The position numbers were made by a program, and so were the translations under genes. This document shows positions 18,417 through 24,824 of a DNA stretch of 25,005 nucleotides, one piece after another. The stretch comes from an uncultured Streptococcus sp. (lineage in GTDB: Bacteria > Bacillota > Bacilli > Lactobacillales > Streptococcaceae). The stretch's first letter is position 1. Each line of letters starts with the position of its first letter. The DNA is taken from contig CAKPZX010000026.1 in NCBI GenBank assembly GCA_934215455.1, positions 1-25,005 on the forward strand. The letters are read 5' to 3'. Under the pieces are notes generated by a model. That model was not told where the DNA came from and did not search any database. It saw only the letters and a program-made list of their open reading frames with translations.

Positions 18417-19415
18417 ATGGCAATACTCGTACTCGGAGGAGCTGGCTATATCGGTTCCCATATGGTGGACCGTTTGGTCAATGAAGGACAGGAAAAAGTC
18501 GTCGTGGTCGATAGCCTGGTCACAGGTCACCGTGCAGCGGTGCATCCAGATGCCGTCTTTTACCAAGGAGACCTGGCGGATCAAGACTTTATGCGCACTG
18601 TTTTTAAGGAACATGCCGATATCGATGCGGTCATCCACTTTGCGGCTTACTCACTAGTCGCGGAGTCCATGGCCGATCCATTGAAATATTTTGATAACAA
18701 TACAGCAGGCATGGTCAAGCTCTTGGAAGTCATGCATGAATGTGGGGTGCACTACATCGTCTTTTCTTCAACTGCTGCCACCTACGGCATTCCAGAAGAA
18801 ATTCCGATTCTTGAAACCACTCCGCAAAAACCAATCAACCCTTATGGTGAAAGCAAGCTCATGATGGAAACCATCATGCGTTGGGCCGATCAAGCCTACG
18901 GGATCAAGTATGTGCCCCTTCGTTACTTTAATGTAGCGGGTGCCAAGCCAGATGGATCAATCGGAGAAGACCATGGACCAGAGACCCATCTCTTGCCGAT
19001 CGTCTTGCAAGTGGCCCAAGGCAAACGCGAGAAGATCTCTATTTTTGGAGATGACTACCAGACACCAGATGGCACCAATGTTCGAGACTACGTCCATCCA
19101 TTTGACTTGGCAGATGCCCATCTTTTAGCAGTGGAGTATCTCCGAAATGGCAACCCATCTACTGCCTTTAATCTGGGCTCATCGACTGGATTCTCCAATC
19201 TTCAAATCGTTGAAGCAGCCCGTAAGGTGACGGGTCATCCGATCCCACTTGAGCTGGCCGATCGCAGACCAGGAGATCCAGATACCCTGATCGCATCCTC
19301 TGAGAAGGCGCGTGCCATCCTTGGCTGGCAACCCAAATTTGACAATATCGAAACCATTATCCAAACAGCTTGGGCTTGGCATTCCAGCCACCCAGATGGC
19401 TACAATGATCGATAA
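18417..19415 (+). CDS. galE: UDP-glucose 4-epimerase
   Basis: GalE interconverts UDP-galactose and UDP-glucose with bound NAD, completing the Leloir pathway and supplying UDP-galactose for wall and capsule polymers. The 332-aa extended SDR protein has the NAD loop GGAGYIGS (7-14), [19 protein letters not shown], and catalytic Tyr143 and Lys147 in [13 protein letters not shown] and RRPGDPD are typical of the epimerase. AAAGGAAA precedes the ATG. Length fits the family. Streptococci often carry a second galE elsewhere, which cannot be judged here. Confidence 0.96.
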   Translation: MAILVLGGAGYIGSHMVDRLVNEGQEKVVVVDSLVTGHRAAVHPDAVFYQGDLADQDFMRTVFKEHADIDAVIHFAAYSLVAESMADPLKYFDNNTAGMVKLLEVMHECGVHYIVFSSTAATYGIPEEIPILETTPQKPINPYGESKLMMETIMRWADQAYGIKYVPLRYFNVAGAKPDGSIGEDHGPETHLLPIVLQVAQGKREKISIFGDDYQTPDGTNVRDYVHPFDLADAHLLAVEYLRNGNPSTAFNLGSSTGFSNLQIVEAARKVTGHPIPLELADRRPGDPDTLIASSEKARAILGWQPKFDNIETIIQTAWAWHSSHPDGYNDR

Positions 19416-19437
19416 GGAGGGACTGCGGACATCATTT

Positions 19438-19465
19438 TTGAGACTTTTCTAATAACATTTAAAAT
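19438..19465 (+). promoter_or_regulatory. Possible promoter of the lipoprotein gene
   Basis: TTGAGA (19438-19443) and TAAAAT (19460-19465) are 16 bases apart. The transcript would carry the hairpin at 19482-19510 in a leader of about 70 bases. Confidence 0.4.
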
Positions 19466-19481
19466 GACAGTTGATCTTGCT

Positions 19482-19510
19482 AAATGACTCGTTTCAGACG
19501 TCAGTCATTT
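19482..19510 (+). terminator. Hairpin after galE, terminator or leader structure
   Basis: AAATGACT (19482-19489) and AGTCATTT (19503-19510) are perfect inverted arms with a 13-base loop. No T-run follows, so it is a weak terminator at best. It lies downstream of the possible promoter and may be a 5' leader element. Confidence 0.4.
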
Positions 19511-19543
19511 CCTTAACCATCATAAAAAAGTGAGGTATTCAAA

Positions 19544-20128
19544 ATGAATAAAACCACAAAAATGTTAGCCGTCTTCTTGACAGCGGGTCTTCTTTTAGCT
19601 GGTTGCGCACAAAAAGAGACTACAAAATCTACTAGTCAATCGTCTACTAAGGCGACCAGTAAAGCAACAAGCAAATCATCCGCTAAAGAAAAGACAATAG
19701 AGTCATCAACTGATGAAAGCAAAAAAGAAGATGCACTAGCAGGTGCACAAAAAACTGTTCTCGAAACGAGTGATGAAGCAGGTAAGTCAACTATTACCTT
19801 GTATTACAAGGGAGATACCTTGTTATTACAAGAAAAAGTTGATGATTACGACGTCTCAAAAGTGCCTGGTGAGAACCCTCTTGAAACCATGAAAGAAGCT
19901 GTTGCCAAGAGCCAAGAAAAATTCAAAGATCTGATGGGACATGGATTTGAACTAACATCAGAATACAAGGACGGAATCTTTTATATCCGCAATACCATTG
20001 ATTACACAAAAATCGATTTTAATAAATTAAAAGAAATCGTACCAGGATTTAATCCCCTAGATGACAAAACAGTTAGTTATTCAGTAACGAAAGACAGTCT
20101 TATCAAAGGCGGAATGGTCGAAAAATAA
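19544..20128 (+). CDS. YehR-like lipoprotein (DUF1307 type)
   Basis: A 194-aa secreted lipoprotein. The signal peptide ends in LLAGC with lipidated Cys21, followed by a Ser/Thr/Lys-rich low-complexity linker (about 24-60) and a compact domain with the pattern ITLYYKGDTLLLQEK, IDYTKIDFNKLKEI and a C-terminal SLIKGGMVEK. This resembles the YehR/DUF1307 lipoproteins of firmicutes and enterobacteria, whose role is not established. A GAGG lies before the ATG. It is a single gene with its own terminator and marks the end of the ordinary-looking chromosome before the AT-rich array. Confidence 0.82.
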   Translation: MNKTTKMLAVFLTAGLLLAGCAQKETTKSTSQSSTKATSKATSKSSAKEKTIESSTDESKKEDALAGAQKTVLETSDEAGKSTITLYYKGDTLLLQEKVDDYDVSKVPGENPLETMKEAVAKSQEKFKDLMGHGFELTSEYKDGIFYIRNTIDYTKIDFNKLKEIVPGFNPLDDKTVSYSVTKDSLIKGGMVEK

Positions 20129-20136
20129 AACAAATG

Positions 20137-20167
20137 GAGAGCAGCTCAGTTTGCTGCTCTCTTTTTT
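20137..20167 (+). terminator. Terminator of lipoprotein gene
   Basis: GAGAGCAGC (20137-20145) pairs perfectly with GCTGCTCTC (20153-20161), followed by a six-T run. Confidence 0.93.
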
Positions 20168-20286
20168 GTTTTAGTATGAATTCAGGGCCATATTTTGGTA
20201 GAATAGGATTTAAGGAAAAGTAAGTTTAAAGGAATTTAACTTAACTGTTGTATGAAAAAATAGCAGTAGTTAATGAGGTTTTTCTA

Positions 20287-20595
20287 ATGACGAACAGTAG
20301 TATGAGAGAAACTTTTTTAGAAGCGATCGATCATTTGTTGTCTATCATTGACAAATATAATATTAAAAATATTGGTCCACAAGTGGATGAGCTACATATT
20401 TTGAAAGAATATGTAAATACTAATAAAGAAATGAGTCTAAGAGATAAATTGACAATTTATCAAGCCCTTTTTCCACCACATGGAGGACTTTCTGATATTT
20501 ACTATTGGAATAATGATGTTGAATTAAGCAAACAGACTAATGAGACTATTACCGAATTAAAAAAGGATATTGCTAATTATTTATTGGAACGGTAA
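20287..20595 (+). CDS. Hypothetical small helical protein, possible immunity protein
   Basis: A 102-aa acidic, mostly helical protein without signal peptide. ATG 20287 has GAGG about nine bases upstream; an in-frame TTG at 20248 is less likely. The middle carries LTIYQALFPPHGGLSDIYYW, a pattern I loosely associate with DUF6966-type small proteins found near toxin genes, but this is weak. It is the first gene of the AT-rich toxin/immunity region, upstream of an Imm63-like gene. Function unknown. Confidence 0.6.
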   Translation: MTNSSMRETFLEAIDHLLSIIDKYNIKNIGPQVDELHILKEYVNTNKEMSLRDKLTIYQALFPPHGGLSDIYYWNNDVELSKQTNETITELKKDIANYLLER

Positions 20596-20699
20596 CCTTT
20601 GCTGATATTAATGGATTATGTAAAGGCATTAAAATTAGAACTCGATTGATGAATTAGAAAAAGGTAGAATTTTACATAGATTGAAATAGGAATAATAAA
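20596..20699 (+). other. Degenerate stretch with gene-fragment traces
   Basis: A reading segment MDYVKALKLELD (from 20610) stops, and a shifted frame gives SIDELEKGRILHRLK before a stop just ahead of the Imm63-like gene. The two could be one decayed C-terminus joined by a frameshift, but they are too short to assign. Confidence 0.3.
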
Positions 20700-21131
20700 A
20701 TGCTAATAAAATTAAAAAACAAAATTGAATCCGAAGTTGCAAAAATTGGAAATTTAAAATTAGATGAATTTGGAATTTATTTTTCAAAACAACCTCCCTA
20801 CTATCCGGAGGGAATTTCTGTAATAGAGGATGGAAATGGAAGATATGATATAGTCTTTACTGAACGAGGGAAAATAACATCTGAGATTTCCAAATTAGAT
20901 GATAACGAGGTAACTTATCAAATTTTAAAGATAATCATTAAAAATATTTCATCACATAACATTGATAAAAAAGATGTAGATTTAATTTATAATTTGATCA
21001 AAAATAATGAATTTGAAAAAGTTAGTCAATTAGTTGAGAAAGTACAAGAGAATAGATATAGATATGAAAAGGAATTATTTGAAAAGATCGGCCCATTATA
21101 TACATCGTGGTACGAAAGAGAGCATTCATAA
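20700..21131 (+). CDS. Imm63-like immunity protein
   Basis: A 143-aa cytoplasmic protein. The order of features, FSKQPPYYPEGISVIEDG, then YDIVFTERGK, then a helical C-terminus ending RYEKELFEKIGPLYTSWY, resembles immunity protein family Imm63, which neutralises polymorphic toxins. AGGAA lies before the ATG. It is flanked by fragments rather than by a toxin gene, so it looks like an orphan immunity gene. The family call is from memory of the pattern, not from a search. Confidence 0.6.
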   Translation: MLIKLKNKIESEVAKIGNLKLDEFGIYFSKQPPYYPEGISVIEDGNGRYDIVFTERGKITSEISKLDDNEVTYQILKIIIKNISSHNIDKKDVDLIYNLIKNNEFEKVSQLVEKVQENRYRYEKELFEKIGPLYTSWYEREHS

Positions 21132-21139
21132 TTTATATA

Positions 21140-21214
21140 ATTCAGATTGCTGAGCAAATGTGGATTGACTGGAGAGGCAAACTTCCAGATGATTATGTAT
21201 CGCCGCTTAAGTAA
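21140..21214 (+). pseudogene. 3' remnant of an A-family gene
   Basis: The frame reads IQIAEQMWIDWRGKLPDDY, then VSPLK and a stop, identical or nearly so to the last residues of the A proteins at 21227 and 24390. Nothing of the 5' part remains; the fragment joins the end of the Imm63-like gene. It starts 3163 bases before the matching remnant at 24303. It is best read as the tail of a lost paralogue cut by recombination. Confidence 0.85.
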
Positions 21215-21226
21215 GGAAGGTATAAA

Positions 21227-21649
21227 ATGAAACCAACAAAACTTGAATGGGAAGATGTTATCCAATTTGAAGAAGTTGAAGGATATGGGAAATCTATCTG
21301 GAAAAATGAGGATAAATATTATTTAGTTTCAGAAGAGGGAACTGTGGCTTCTTGGTTAGTAGTCTATGAATTACCTCAAGAATTATTTTCCCTATTAGAT
21401 AGAGGAGAGAGATCGCTACTCGAAATATCTTGGAAGATTAAGACCGATCGTTGGCCACCAACGGAAGAAGAAAAGAAAGCTAGTGAGAAACAATTTATAT
21501 TAAAAGGCTTAACTCCATTAATAGCTAATCCTAAGAGTTGGGAATTATTTACTCAGGAAGAGCTTGAAAGATTAATTCCGCTTGCTGAACAAAAATGGAT
21601 TGACTGGAGAGGCAAACTTCCAGATGATTATGTATCGCCACTTAAGTAA
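21227..21649 (+). CDS. A-family protein, copy 1 (putative immunity paralogue, 140 aa)
   Basis: No named family recognised. The 140-aa acidic, soluble protein begins MKPTKLEWEDVIQFEE and has YGKSIW, VVYELPQELFSLL, a WPPTEEE stretch, and a C-terminal WIDWRGKLPDDY. AAGGAAGG lies before the ATG. It is close in sequence to the gene at 24390 and its N-terminal half is paralogous to the B gene 12 bases downstream. Tandem paralogues among Imm63-like and barstar-like genes suggest an immunity role, but that is inference from position. The preceding 21140-21214 is the tail of a third A-type gene. Confidence 0.75.
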   Translation: MKPTKLEWEDVIQFEEVEGYGKSIWKNEDKYYLVSEEGTVASWLVVYELPQELFSLLDRGERSLLEISWKIKTDRWPPTEEEKKASEKQFILKGLTPLIANPKSWELFTQEELERLIPLAEQKWIDWRGKLPDDYVSPLK

Positions 21650-21661
21650 AAGAGGTATAAA

Positions 21662-22036
21662 ATGAAACCAACAAACCTAGAATGGGAAGATGTTATTCAA
21701 TTTGAGGATTATGGTCAGCATATATGGAGAGATGGTAATACTCTTTATTATGTTGATGAGGAGGGAGGAATTGCCCCTCAGCGTGTAGTTTATGAATTCC
21801 CATTAGAACTATTTCAATTATTAAAGTCTGGGGAAAAAACACTTAAAGAAATTCATTTCAAGCTAAAAAACGACTGTTGGCCACCGAACGTGACACAAGA
21901 AGAAGCTAATAAAAATTTCTTTAGGCAATTTCCAGAAGCTTTAAGAGGAAATCCTAAAGCACAAGGCTTATTTACAAAGTTTGAACTAGAAGAAATATTA
22001 CCTGAAGGGGCTGAAATTCTAGCGAGCAAAGATTAA
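21662..22036 (+). CDS. B-family protein, copy 1 (124 aa)
   Basis: A 124-aa paralogue of the A family: MKPTNLEWEDVIQFED, YGQHIWRDGNTLYYVDEEGG, VVYEFPLELFQLL and CWPPNVTQEE line up with A. Its C-terminus (ELEEILPEGAEILASKD) departs from the A ending WIDWRGKLPDDY, so either the tail was replaced or B is naturally shorter. AGAGG precedes the ATG and the gap from A is 12 bases, so A and B form a pair. A second copy of B begins at 24825. Function unknown; immunity is inferred from context only. Confidence 0.72.
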   Translation: MKPTNLEWEDVIQFEDYGQHIWRDGNTLYYVDEEGGIAPQRVVYEFPLELFQLLKSGEKTLKEIHFKLKNDCWPPNVTQEEANKNFFRQFPEALRGNPKAQGLFTKFELEEILPEGAEILASKD

Positions 22037-22100
22037 AATAACTCTTTATATCTATGTTGGAATTGAAACAAATAAGAGTTTACAAATTAAGTATTGGTAA

Positions 22101-22428
22101 TCTCTTGCTTTAATTATCACCTATAAGAATTCTGAAGTGAAAATCCAACAGAGCATTTACAATAACTATTATCCCTTCATGAGCCGAAATATTCAGCCTG
22201 AATTACAAGGGAAACAAAAAGACGGATTAAAAAGCAGTGAGGACCATTTTTGGGAAGTCAAGAGGTCAAACTTTCCCAAAAGTATCTCAGTAGGGCTAGA
22301 ATAGCCTCACAGAATGCTTGGAATAAAGCTAGTGGGGACATTGAACTTTACGATAGGTTTTTTTAGAGGAACAAATTCGCTTATTTAATATAATTGATCC
22401 TAAATATGGAGAGAAGAAGGAAGAATAA
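22101..22428 (+). pseudogene. Decayed toxin C-terminal domain-like remnant, two frameshifts
   Basis: Three consecutive frames join into one plausible protein end. Frame one (22101-22304) includes IYNNYYPFMSRNIQPELQG and HFWEVKRSNFPKSIS. Frame two (22289-22366) gives SRARIASQNAWNKASGDIEL and YDRFF. Frame three (22363-22428) gives LEEQIRLFNIIDPKYGEKKE and a stop. The second shift falls in a run of seven Ts (22358-22364); an eighth T would restore the frame. It lies just upstream of a small unrelated gene, the order expected for a toxin tail before its immunity gene. I do not recognise the domain, and no start codon or delivery domain precedes it. Confidence 0.5.
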
Positions 22429-22437
22429 TAAACTAAA

Positions 22438-22914
22438 TTGAAGGAAAAAATAAAAATTATAGAAGCTATTAAAGAAGGAAACGTTGAAGATATACTTCGC
22501 GGAAGACAAAAGTATCGAATTGAACCTCCAACTTTTGTTCCAGACGTTTTTCCTACAGATATAAATCAGGTACTGTTTGAATATTTTTATAATCAAAGTG
22601 ATGTCAAAAACATTCAATTATTATTAGAGAACTCTTTAATTAAATTGACAAAGAGTTCAGCTACGGATTTGTATATTTCAATATTATTTTTCGATTCAAT
22701 ACTCTTTATGGAAGATAAGGGTATTGCCACTTTTAAAATTGATACTTCAAGATTAGTAGCTGAAATAGCATCTGGAATACAAGAATTTCGGGAAGAGTTA
22801 ACGAAAAGTATAACTTTTGATAATGGATTAACAAAAAAAGACCCTATGAATGTAATTGTCCGCTTCAATCAGAGATACAAAAACAAATATAATTTTTCAA
22901 TTTTTGAGGATTAG
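22438..22914 (+). CDS. Hypothetical protein, possible immunity partner of preceding remnant
   Basis: 158 aa, soluble, largely helical (KEKIKIIEAIKEGNVEDILR; long helices around 55-80 and 100-135), no membrane helix. It starts with TTG, with AGAAGGAAG upstream at a rather long distance; no better start is visible, so the 5' end may be altered. It begins 9 bases after the end of the toxin-tail-like remnant, which suggests an immunity gene left behind by its toxin. Family not recognised. Confidence 0.55.
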   Translation: MKEKIKIIEAIKEGNVEDILRGRQKYRIEPPTFVPDVFPTDINQVLFEYFYNQSDVKNIQLLLENSLIKLTKSSATDLYISILFFDSILFMEDKGIATFKIDTSRLVAEIASGIQEFREELTKSITFDNGLTKKDPMNVIVRFNQRYKNKYNFSIFED

Positions 22915-22930
22915 AAATAGGCTAGAACAA

Positions 22931-23365
22931 ATGTTAAAAAGAGAATACGATATATTCAAATATCAAAACAATAGTACTAGATTGATGATAAGTTTTTATG
23001 ACCTCTATTATCAAACCTTGTGCGAATTTTTTGATACAGAAGTTCATAATTTTTACCCTCATATTTATAAAGAATTGGAAGCAGTTGTTACTGGTCAAAA
23101 AGAAGAATCAGACTTTGGCGGTAATATGCTAAATATTGATATAGGTAAAGAAGAAACAGAAGTATACTATCAAATGGATGATGAAAGTCTTGGAGAACCT
23201 TGCTTTATCTCAACTGATGAACTATATAAATTAGTGATTGAGTGGAAAGAAATGGAAGATAAAATGTACAGAGGGGAAGATATTTTTCCAGTGACCATAA
23301 ATGAATTCGATGTTAAAAAAAACTACCATTCCGAGAAAGAGATAGTGAGAGGTATGAAATCGTGA
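22931..23365 (+). CDS. Hypothetical protein (144 aa) in immunity array
   Basis: Acidic soluble protein with an aromatic N-terminal half (ISFYDLYYQTLCEFFDTEVH) and ISTDELYKLVIEWKEMEDKM toward the end. ATG 22931 is preferred; an in-frame TTG at 22856 would overlap the preceding gene by 59 bases. The ribosome site is weak, so translation may depend on the upstream gene, 16 bases away. It overlaps the barstar-like gene by four bases (GTGA), indicating one transcript. Family not recognised. Confidence 0.55.
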   Translation: MLKREYDIFKYQNNSTRLMISFYDLYYQTLCEFFDTEVHNFYPHIYKELEAVVTGQKEESDFGGNMLNIDIGKEETEVYYQMDDESLGEPCFISTDELYKLVIEWKEMEDKMYRGEDIFPVTINEFDVKKNYHSEKEIVRGMKS

Positions 23366-23745
23366 AAAATAGAATTCATTACATTACAAAGATTGAAATG
23401 CAAGATCGATTGCCTTTCAGTGGCTTTGTAGCAATTTTTGATGGGAAGCAGATCCAAAACAAAGAAGAGCTATTTCATTTTCTTGAAAAAACTGTCGGCC
23501 TTCCTGATACGAATAATTGGTCATCTATTACGGATTGGCTAACGGACTTCTCATGGATAAAAGCTGAAGAATACAGCTTTATCTTTGAAAATGATGGTAG
23601 TTTCTTAAAAGATAACTTATCTTCTAAAGACTTATTTTTAGAAATTTTGGAAGAAGATGTTCTTCCTTGGTGGGAAAGTGATGTTGAAAAACATGTTGTT
23701 GGCGGTAAGGTAAAGAGTTTTCAAGTTTACATAGTGGAAAATTAA
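23362..23745 (+). CDS. Barstar-like ribonuclease inhibitor (immunity protein)
   Basis: 127 aa. After an N-terminal extension the order matches barstar: FDGKQIQNKEELFHFLEKTV as the first strand and helix, GLPDTNNWSSITDWLTDF corresponding to the barnase-binding loop and helix, and a final strand SFQVYIVE. By eye the residue matching barstar Asp39 is kept, while the Asp35 position is Ser. Barstars block barnase-type RNases by covering the active site. GTG start overlapping the upstream stop. A barnase-like fragment lies directly downstream, which supports the call, although the usual order is toxin first. Confidence 0.72.
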   Translation: MKNRIHYITKIEMQDRLPFSGFVAIFDGKQIQNKEELFHFLEKTVGLPDTNNWSSITDWLTDFSWIKAEEYSFIFENDGSFLKDNLSSKDLFLEILEEDVLPWWESDVEKHVVGGKVKSFQVYIVEN

Positions 23746-23750
23746 AAAAT

Positions 23751-23960
23751 GGTACAAATTTTTATGGAGCTGCTTTAAGGTAACATAATCCTTATCAAAA
23801 AGATAAATCTCGGGGCCCTGAACGAATAGTCATTTGTGATGATGGTTCAATTTGGTTTACTGAAGATCACTATCAAACATTTAATAGAATACGGTGGCAT
23901 ATGATCAGGAAATATACAGAGGCGCTGATCAAGTTTTATTACCAAATCCATGGCCATTAG
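23751..23960 (+). pseudogene. Barnase-like RNase toxin C-terminal remnant
   Basis: One frame, broken by a stop at 23781, reads NGTNFYGAALR and then NPYQKDKSRGPERIVICDD, GSIWFTEDHYQTFNRIR. This lines up with the end of barnase (FRNSDRILYSSDWLIYKTTDHYQTFTKIR split as FRNSDRILYSS and DHYQTFTKIR): the Arg83, Arg87 and His102 equivalents are kept, while the Glu73 position appears lost. No start codon, no N-terminal half and no delivery domain are present. After NRIR the frame runs on for 24 codons that do not look like barnase. Confidence 0.65.
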
Positions 23961-24016
23961 ACTGGATAGTGGAATACGAGCTGTACCAAATTGAGGTTTT
24001 GAACTATGAAAAATAA
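23888..24016 (+). pseudogene. Unassigned gene fragment ending in the next gene
   Basis: A 42-codon open segment without a start reads YDQEIYRGADQVLLPNPWPL, then DWIVEYELYQIE, and ends at a stop that overlaps the ATG of the gene at 24006. The composition looks protein-like. It overlaps the end of the barnase-like remnant in another frame. It may be the 3' end of a lost gene. Confidence 0.35.
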
Positions 24017-24260
24017 ATATATGAAGTATACAGACAAATTACAAGATTTAATTGACTTAGAATATCCAAGTCAGAAGTTATATCCTGGAATTATACAGGA
24101 TATATATAACTTAACTAAGAGTTTAGGAAGAGGAGAAAATCTCGGCGATATTAGTTTTTTTAGTTTAGCAAGAAGATTTGTAGATGAAACAATGGATTAT
24201 AAAAGCGAAATTTTAGTAGTCTTAAAACAATTAGAGAAAGAGTTAAAAAAAGAGAATTGA
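24006..24260 (+). CDS. Hypothetical small helical protein (84 aa)
   Basis: An 84-aa charged helical protein (MKYTDKLQDLIDLEYPSQKL; ILVVLKQLEKELKKEN) with no signal peptide or membrane helix. GAGG lies before the ATG. Size and helicity resemble small immunity proteins, and the position after a toxin remnant fits, but I recognise no family. The 24261-24299 stretch behind it is non-coding. Confidence 0.55.
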   Translation: MKNKYMKYTDKLQDLIDLEYPSQKLYPGIIQDIYNLTKSLGRGENLGDISFFSLARRFVDETMDYKSEILVVLKQLEKELKKEN

Positions 24261-24299
24261 TGGACAATAGATTAATTGATTTGATGACGAAACTAAGAA

Positions 24300-24377
24300 T
24301 TGATTCCAATTGCTGAGAAACAGTGGATCGAATCTGAAGGTAAACTTCCAGATGATTATGTATCGCCGCTTAAGTAA
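24300..24377 (+). pseudogene. 3' remnant of an A-family gene, second copy
   Basis: The frame reads LIPIAEKQWIESEGKLPDDY, then VSPLK and a stop, matching the A-family C-terminus (LIPIAEQMWIDWRGKLPDDY). The sequence before it does not continue the family in frame. It corresponds to 21140-21214 at a 3163-base offset, and the last ~35 bases through the next gene's start are identical. Confidence 0.83.
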
Positions 24378-24389
24378 GGAAGGTATAAA

Positions 24390-24812
24390 ATGAAACCAAC
24401 AAGACTACAATGGGAAGATGTTATCCAATTTGAGGAAATTGAAGGATATGGAAAATCCATTTGGAAAAAAGAGGACAAATATTATTTAGTTTTAGAAGAA
24501 GGCACCGTAGCTTCTTGGTTAGTAATCTATGAACTCCCACAAGAATTATTTGCTCTATTAGAAAGTGGAGAGAGAACGCTCCAAGAAGTTTCCTGGAAAG
24601 TTCAGAATGACTGTTGGCCACCGACGGAAGAAGAAAAGAGAGCTAGTGAGAAACGATTCATAGAAGAGAGTCCAACATCATTAATTGATATACCTGAAAC
24701 TAGAGAATTATTTACTCAGGAAGAGCTTAAAAGATTAATTCCGATTGCTGAGCAAATGTGGATTGACTGGAGAGGCAAACTTCCAGATAATTATGTATCA
24801 CCACTTAAGTAA
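24390..24812 (+). CDS. A-family protein, copy 2 (putative immunity paralogue, 140 aa)
   Basis: Same length as the gene at 21227 and clearly orthologous within the repeat: MKPTRLQWEDVIQFEE, YGKSIWKKEDKYYLVLEEG, VIYELPQELFALLESGE, CWPPTEEEKRASEK and WIDWRGKLPDNY. Most differences are conservative, with the least conserved part around residues 88-108. AAGGAAGG precedes the ATG, identical to copy 1. It is followed 12 bases later by the B-type gene. Function unknown. Confidence 0.75.
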   Translation: MKPTRLQWEDVIQFEEIEGYGKSIWKKEDKYYLVLEEGTVASWLVIYELPQELFALLESGERTLQEVSWKVQNDCWPPTEEEKRASEKRFIEESPTSLIDIPETRELFTQEELKRLIPIAEQMWIDWRGKLPDNYVSPLK

Positions 24813-24824
24813 GTAATGTATAAA

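Larger units (their letters stand above)
21140..21833 (+). repeat. Direct repeat of the A-tail/A/B block, left copy
   Basis: This block matches 24303-25005: A-tail, A gene, and the first part of the B gene. The offset is exactly 3163 through the A-tail, the A start and the B start, then 3172 after a nine-base insertion in the second B. The junction from the A-tail stop to the A start is identical in both copies. Confidence 0.9.

Noticed and set aside
22037..22100. Terminator after the first B gene
   Set aside because: ACTCTT and AAGAGT are inverted but about 25 bases apart with no T-run, so not convincing.
22614..22868. 84-aa minus-strand ORF
   Set aside because: Antisense to the 158-aa gene in AT-rich DNA; the array is otherwise all on the plus strand.
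23706..23750. Upstream extension of the barnase-like frame into the barstar-like gene
   Set aside because: The frame continues back to a stop at 23706 with a GKLKNG resemblance to barnase, but it overlaps the intact barstar-like 3' end and may be chance.
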